Assembly: GCA_964473485.1 (NCBI GenBank)
Contig: CAYYPH010000001.1
Location: 248,001-312,000 of the forward strand
Length of the DNA: 64,000 nt
Direction: 5' to 3'
DNA from: CAIVAT01 sp964473485
Lineage (GTDB): Bacteria; Bacteroidota; Bacteroidia; Bacteroidales; FEN-979
The first letter of the stretch is position 1, and every line of letters starts with the position of its first letter. Positions 60,261-64,000 of the stretch are shown piece after piece. A program made the position numbers and the translations under genes. Below the pieces are notes generated by a model. The model worked only from the letters and a program-made list of their open reading frames with translations, was not told the DNA's origin and made no database searches.

Positions 60261-62207
60261 ATGAGCTACATTAATTTTGATAAGAGCCGGCTGGTCAACC
60301 TGGAGTATTCACTCAGCCGTGAACTGCTCCGTTCAAACAGGGCCGGTTCTTATGCAAATTCAACGATTATCAACTGCAACACCCGCAAATATCATGGCAT
60401 GCTGGTAACCCCCCAGCCGGGGATCGACAGCGATTACCATGTACTTCTTTCATCGGTCGATGAGACGGTGATACAGATGGAATCGGAATTTAACCTCGGA
60501 ATTCACAAATATCCGGGAGGGATCTATAATCCCAAAGGGCATAAATACCTGCGTGATTTTGTTACCGAACCGATCCCCTATATGACCTACAGGGTAGGTG
60601 GGGTAATTCTTACCAAGGAGATGGTTTTTACGACCCGCGAAGACCGTATGATCATTAAATACACCCTGGTGGATGCCCATTCTCCCACAAAAATTAAACT
60701 GAAACCCTTTCTTGCCTTTCGCAATATTCATTCCCTGAGCAAGGAGAATATCTTTGCCGACAAGAAATATGAACCCGTGGAGAACGGGATCAAGGTCAGG
60801 ATGTATCATGGTTACACTGATCTCTTTCTTCAGTTATCAAAGGGAAACGAGTATACCCATGTGCCCGACTGGAATTACAACATCGAATACCAGGAAGAGA
60901 TGGAGCGGGGCTATGATTTTCAGGAGGATCTGTATACTCCCGGGTTTTTCGAATTCGAGATCAGGAAAGGGGAAAGCGTTTATTTCGCAGCCGGCACCCA
61001 TGAAATAAAGTCTTCGCAGATGAAGCGGGCTTATGATGCCGAGATCAAAAAGCGGATCCCCAGGAATACGTTCGAAAACTGCCTTATTAATGCTGCCGAG
61101 CAGTTCCTTATCGTGAACGGCAAGCACACCGAGGTGGTGGCTGGTTTCCCCTGGTATGGCGGTTCCGGCCGGCATACTTTCATTTCGCTTCCGGGACTGA
61201 CCCTGACCAATGGAAATGTTCAGGCTTGCAAGTCGGCCATCGATTCGCTTGTTTCGGCCATGAACGGTCCGCTTTTCCCGCACTTCAACGTGGATGGAAA
61301 AAAATGCTACGCCACCGCCGATACCTCCCTCTGGTTTTTCTGGACACTGCAGCAATATGCATTGGCAACAGGCAAGCATAAAGATATCTGGAAGGAATAT
61401 GGCAGGAAGATGAAGCTAATCCTGACGAGCTACCGGCAGGGAACCGACTTCAATATTCATATGGATTCCGATGGATTGATCGAAGCCGGAGTTCCCGGGA
61501 AAGCGCTTACCTGGATGGATGCAGTGGCGTACGGCAAACCTGTTACACCAAGGACCGGAAAAACGGTAGAAATCAATGCTCTGTGGTACAATGCCATCAG
61601 GTTCTCCCTCGAACTTGCAGGAATTGCCGGCGATGAGCAGTTTATCGGCGAATGGAGCGATCTTGCTGCCCTGATTCCTGATTCTTTTGTTAATGTTTTC
61701 TGGAATCCCGAGAAAAGATACATGGCCGATTATGTGGATGGCGAGTATAAAGACTGGACGGTTCGTCCGAACATGGTAATTGCAACATCGCTCCCATACA
61801 GCCCGGTTAAGGAGGAGATCAGAAAAGAGGTGCTGAGCCGTGTGAAGCAGGAGTTGCTGACACCCAGGGGATTGCGAACCCTTTCGCCAAAAAGCCCGGT
61901 ATACAAAGGCAATTACTGGGGCAATCCGGTTCAGCGGGATTCGGCCTGTCACCAGGGTACTGTCTCTCCCTGGCTGATTGGTCATTTTGCCGAGGGATAC
62001 CTGATGATACACGGAAAAAGCGGTCTCTCGATGATCAGGGAACTTTACGCAGGCTTTGAAGCCGTAATGACCGAGCATGGGATCGGAACCGTATCTGAGT
62101 TTTACGACGGAGATCCTCCATTCACACCAAGGGGAGCCATTTCGATGGCATGGTCGGTGGCAGAATTACTCCGCATGTCACATATTATCAAACAATACCA
62201 GAAATAA
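60261..62207 (+). CDS. Glycogen debranching enzyme (amylo-alpha-1,6-glucosidase)
   Basis: The 648-residue protein has the bacterial/archaeal debranching-enzyme N-terminal domain (about 1-220, starting with RSNRAGSYANSTIINCNTRK, then YHGMLV) and a GH133-like (alpha/alpha)6 catalytic barrel (about 270-640). The barrel has FPWYGGSGRHTFISLPGL, ADTSLWFFW, EAGVPGKALTWMDA, VEINALWYNA and the closing GDPPFTPRGAISMAWSVAE. It removes alpha-1,6 branches from glycogen. I choose the ATG at 60261 over an in-frame TTG at 60234. The order debranching enzyme, glycosyltransferase, GH57 is common in Bacteroidota glycogen loci. Confidence 0.92.
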   Translation: MSYINFDKSRLVNLEYSLSRELLRSNRAGSYANSTIINCNTRKYHGMLVTPQPGIDSDYHVLLSSVDETVIQMESEFNLGIHKYPGGIYNPKGHKYLRDFVTEPIPYMTYRVGGVILTKEMVFTTREDRMIIKYTLVDAHSPTKIKLKPFLAFRNIHSLSKENIFADKKYEPVENGIKVRMYHGYTDLFLQLSKGNEYTHVPDWNYNIEYQEEMERGYDFQEDLYTPGFFEFEIRKGESVYFAAGTHEIKSSQMKRAYDAEIKKRIPRNTFENCLINAAEQFLIVNGKHTEVVAGFPWYGGSGRHTFISLPGLTLTNGNVQACKSAIDSLVSAMNGPLFPHFNVDGKKCYATADTSLWFFWTLQQYALATGKHKDIWKEYGRKMKLILTSYRQGTDFNIHMDSDGLIEAGVPGKALTWMDAVAYGKPVTPRTGKTVEINALWYNAIRFSLELAGIAGDEQFIGEWSDLAALIPDSFVNVFWNPEKRYMADYVDGEYKDWTVRPNMVIATSLPYSPVKEEIRKEVLSRVKQELLTPRGLRTLSPKSPVYKGNYWGNPVQRDSACHQGTVSPWLIGHFAEGYLMIHGKSGLSMIRELYAGFEAVMTEHGIGTVSEFYDGDPPFTPRGAISMAWSVAELLRMSHIIKQYQK

Positions 62208-62251
62208 TTGCTAATCAAGGAAGATTTTTTTTACGTTAACTTAACTTTAAA

Positions 62252-63538
62252 ATGCGTGTATTGATGTTCGGGTGGGAATTCCCGCCACATATCACGGGAG
62301 GTCTTGGCACGGCCTGTTTCGGGCTTACCAAGGGGCTTGTCAAACATGGACTTGAAGTGATCTTTGTCGTTCCCAAAGCATACGGTGACGAAACCAAGGA
62401 AGGTTTCAGGCTGGTCAATGCCAGTGATGTCATTGTAGATTTTGAGCAATCGGCAGTACGGGAAAGCTGGGAGAAGATTCAATATATGGAGATCGGCTCA
62501 AACCTGGTTCCGTACCTCGATCCCGAAGAGTTTGAGCGTGCGGTTACGAAAGACGAGCTGACCGGCACTGATGAGGAGCGGTCGGTCTTTTCAAAACAGT
62601 ACTCCTTCTCGGGAAAATACGGACCCAACCTCATGGAAGAGGTGTCGCGATACGCTCTGGTTGCTTCATCCATATCATCCGTCAATTCCTTTGATGTGAT
62701 TCATGCGCACGACTGGCTAACCTATCCGGCAGGAATTGCAGCGAAGCGAATTTCAGGAAAGCCGTTGGTGGTGCATGTTCATGCAACCGAGTTTGACCGG
62801 TCCGGTGAACATGTCAATCAGCCGGTTTACGATATCGAGCGTCAGGGCATGACAGAAGCCGACCTGGTGATTACGGTGAGTAACCTGACCCGACAGATTG
62901 TCATTGACAAATACGGTATTTCGCCCGAAAAGGTCATCACCGTGCATAACGCTGTTGAACCGGTCGACAGGCCCGAACTTGAAGGAGTGTCGAAACATGT
63001 TAAGGAAAAAGTGGTAACATTCCTGGGCAGGGTCACCTATCAGAAGGGGCCTGATTATTTTGTGGAAGCCGCCTATAAAGTGCTGAAACGCGATTCTAAC
63101 GTCCGGTTTGTCATGGCCGGGTCGGGCGATCTGCTGAACCGCATGATCCGCCGCGTGGCGCAGCTGAAAATTGCCACGAAATTTCATTTTACCGGTTTTC
63201 TCGCTGGCCCTGAAGTAGATACCATGTACGCCATGAGCGATGTATATGTCATGCCGTCGGTTTCGGAACCCTTTGGCATCTCTCCGCTCGAAGCCATGCG
63301 TTCGAATGTACCCGTTGTCATCTCCAAACAATCGGGGGTTGCCGAAGTATTGAAACATGCCCTGAAGGTGGATTTTTGGGATGTGGATGCCCTGGCCGAT
63401 GCCATCTACGGTATTTTACACTACGATGGATTACGTAAAATGTTTTTGCGTCACGGAAAAAGTGAGGTTGATAACCTGCTTTGGGAAAATGCCGCATTGA
63501 ATGTAATAGAAGTTTATAATAAAGCCGTTTATAACTGA
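62252..63538 (+). CDS. Glycogen-synthase-like GT4/GT5 glycosyltransferase
   Basis: The 428-residue GT-B enzyme has MFGWEFPPHITGGLGTACFG (about residues 5-24) at the acceptor site, the linker VIHAHDWLTYPAGIAAKRIS, HVHATEFDRSGEH, FLGRVTYQKGPDYFVEAA (about 252-269), and donor-site VMPSVSEPFGISPLEAMRS with both glutamates of the E-x7-E motif. Position between debranching enzyme and GH57 amylase suggests alpha-1,4-glucan synthesis from a nucleotide sugar. It lies 44 bases after the debranching gene. A role in some other glycan cannot be excluded. Confidence 0.88.
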   Translation: MRVLMFGWEFPPHITGGLGTACFGLTKGLVKHGLEVIFVVPKAYGDETKEGFRLVNASDVIVDFEQSAVRESWEKIQYMEIGSNLVPYLDPEEFERAVTKDELTGTDEERSVFSKQYSFSGKYGPNLMEEVSRYALVASSISSVNSFDVIHAHDWLTYPAGIAAKRISGKPLVVHVHATEFDRSGEHVNQPVYDIERQGMTEADLVITVSNLTRQIVIDKYGISPEKVITVHNAVEPVDRPELEGVSKHVKEKVVTFLGRVTYQKGPDYFVEAAYKVLKRDSNVRFVMAGSGDLLNRMIRRVAQLKIATKFHFTGFLAGPEVDTMYAMSDVYVMPSVSEPFGISPLEAMRSNVPVVISKQSGVAEVLKHALKVDFWDVDALADAIYGILHYDGLRKMFLRHGKSEVDNLLWENAALNVIEVYNKAVYN

Positions 63539-63542
63539 TTTT

Positions 63543-64000
63543 ATGAGATCAATCTGTCTTTATTTCCAGGTTCATCAACCATTCCGGTTAAGGACCTATC
63601 GCTTTTTCAACATCGGGAATGATCACCATTATTACGATGATTACCAGAACCGGCATATTATCAAACGGGTTGCAGAGAAATCATACCTTCCGGCCAACCG
63701 ATTGATGCTTGATCTGATCCGTGAATATGGCAGCGCTTTCAGGATCAGTTATTCAATATCCGGAACAGCACTTGAACAAATGCAGACCTATGTTCCTGAT
63801 GTCATAAAAAGTTTCCAGGAGCTTGCGGCTACAGGCCAGGTGGAATTTATTGCCGAAACCTATGCCCATTCCCTTGCTTCGCTGAAGAACAAAGATGAAT
63901 TTTTCAGACAGGTCAACAAACATGCCGGTCTCATCGAAGAACTTTTCGGGAAAAGACCGGTCACCTTCCGGAACACTGAATTGATTTATTCCGACCAGAT
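63543..64000 (+). CDS. GH57 alpha-amylase/glucanotransferase-type protein, N-terminal part
   Basis: The frame starts at the ATG at 63543, four bases after the previous stop, and runs off the window after 152 codons. It opens with the GH57 signature ICLYFQVHQPFRLRTYRFF (strand 1 with the HQP motif). Next are the SYSISGTALEQM strand, FIAETYAHSL (the ET/AH residues of GH57 motif 2-3), and PVTFRNTELIYSDQ. GH57 enzymes hydrolyse, transfer or branch alpha-glucans; the catalytic nucleophile and acid/base would lie past the window end, so the exact type is open. Confidence 0.9.
   Translation, partial: MRSICLYFQVHQPFRLRTYRFFNIGNDHHYYDDYQNRHIIKRVAEKSYLPANRLMLDLIREYGSAFRISYSISGTALEQMQTYVPDVIKSFQELAATGQVEFIAETYAHSLASLKNKDEFFRQVNKHAGLIEELFGKRPVTFRNTELIYSDQ

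Noticed and set aside
61416..62078. Open frame of 220 codons antisense to the debranching enzyme
   Set aside because: Shadow frame within a conserved catalytic barrel.
62753..63358. Open frame of 201 codons antisense to the glycogen-synthase-like gene
   Set aside because: Shadow frame; no promoter or motif.
1..64000. CRISPR arrays, insertion sequences, integrases or prophage genes
   Set aside because: No regularly spaced repeats, transposase, integrase or phage structural genes were seen anywhere in the window.

Overview
The window reads as chromosome from an uncultured member of the Bacteroidota, probably Bacteroidales-like and living with little or no oxygen. The signs are promoters of the Bacteroidetes type (TAnnTTTG at -7, TTG or TTTG at -33), weak ribosome binding sites, two FISUMP-domain surface proteins, type III glutamine synthetase, DUF4199 and DUF4831 proteins, a transhydrogenase with a split alpha subunit, and a glycyl radical enzyme system. 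The genus cannot be told from the sequence alone.

Layout. 1-9156: surface and secreted functions: two FISUMP proteins, a double-transglutaminase lipoprotein, a GH31 glucosidase, and a lone cysC. 9312-10711: stable RNAs (tRNA-Lys and the SRP RNA) around a cupin gene and tsaC. 10736-18023: a glycan block in which DUF4199, a dolichol-phosphate-mannose-like GT2, a cyclic-nucleotide-binding histidine kinase and a GT4 overlap or abut, followed by a full set of genes for GDP-D-glycero-D-manno-heptose (hddA, gmhA, hddC, gmhB). 18055-30241: housekeeping: sodium symporter, glnN, kdsA, rarA, pnt genes, pdxH. 30462-34892: a MacAB-like export operon with two permeases. 35205-37313: dcp peptidase.

37316-56249 is an accessory island. 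It opens with a DNA methyltransferase gene cut off a few bases from the dcp stop codon and an AbiEi-like antitoxin gene. Next come a LuxR-type regulator and, divergent from it, a 13-kb cluster: a glycyl radical enzyme of no recognised type, a two-subunit aconitase-X dehydratase, a methyltransferase-like protein, a phosphofructokinase homolog lacking its metal/ATP motif, the radical-SAM activase, an AspT-type antiporter, a carbonic anhydrase, a BASS symporter, a ZIP transporter and outer-membrane proteins. The island closes with a 57-residue gene and a tripartite HipBST toxin-antitoxin operon. I judge the glycyl radical/aconitase-X cluster the best candidate here for an undescribed pathway. Gene content suggests uptake of an organic acid, radical cleavage or decarboxylation, a dehydration or isomerisation step, product export by exchange, and CO2/bicarbonate handling. 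The substrate is unknown.

56335-64000 returns to core genes: mnmE, sucD, a beta-helix lipoprotein, and a glycogen/alpha-glucan block (debranching enzyme, glycogen-synthase-like transferase, GH57 amylase running off the end). Function calls come from motif and family recognition by eye; no database search was run.
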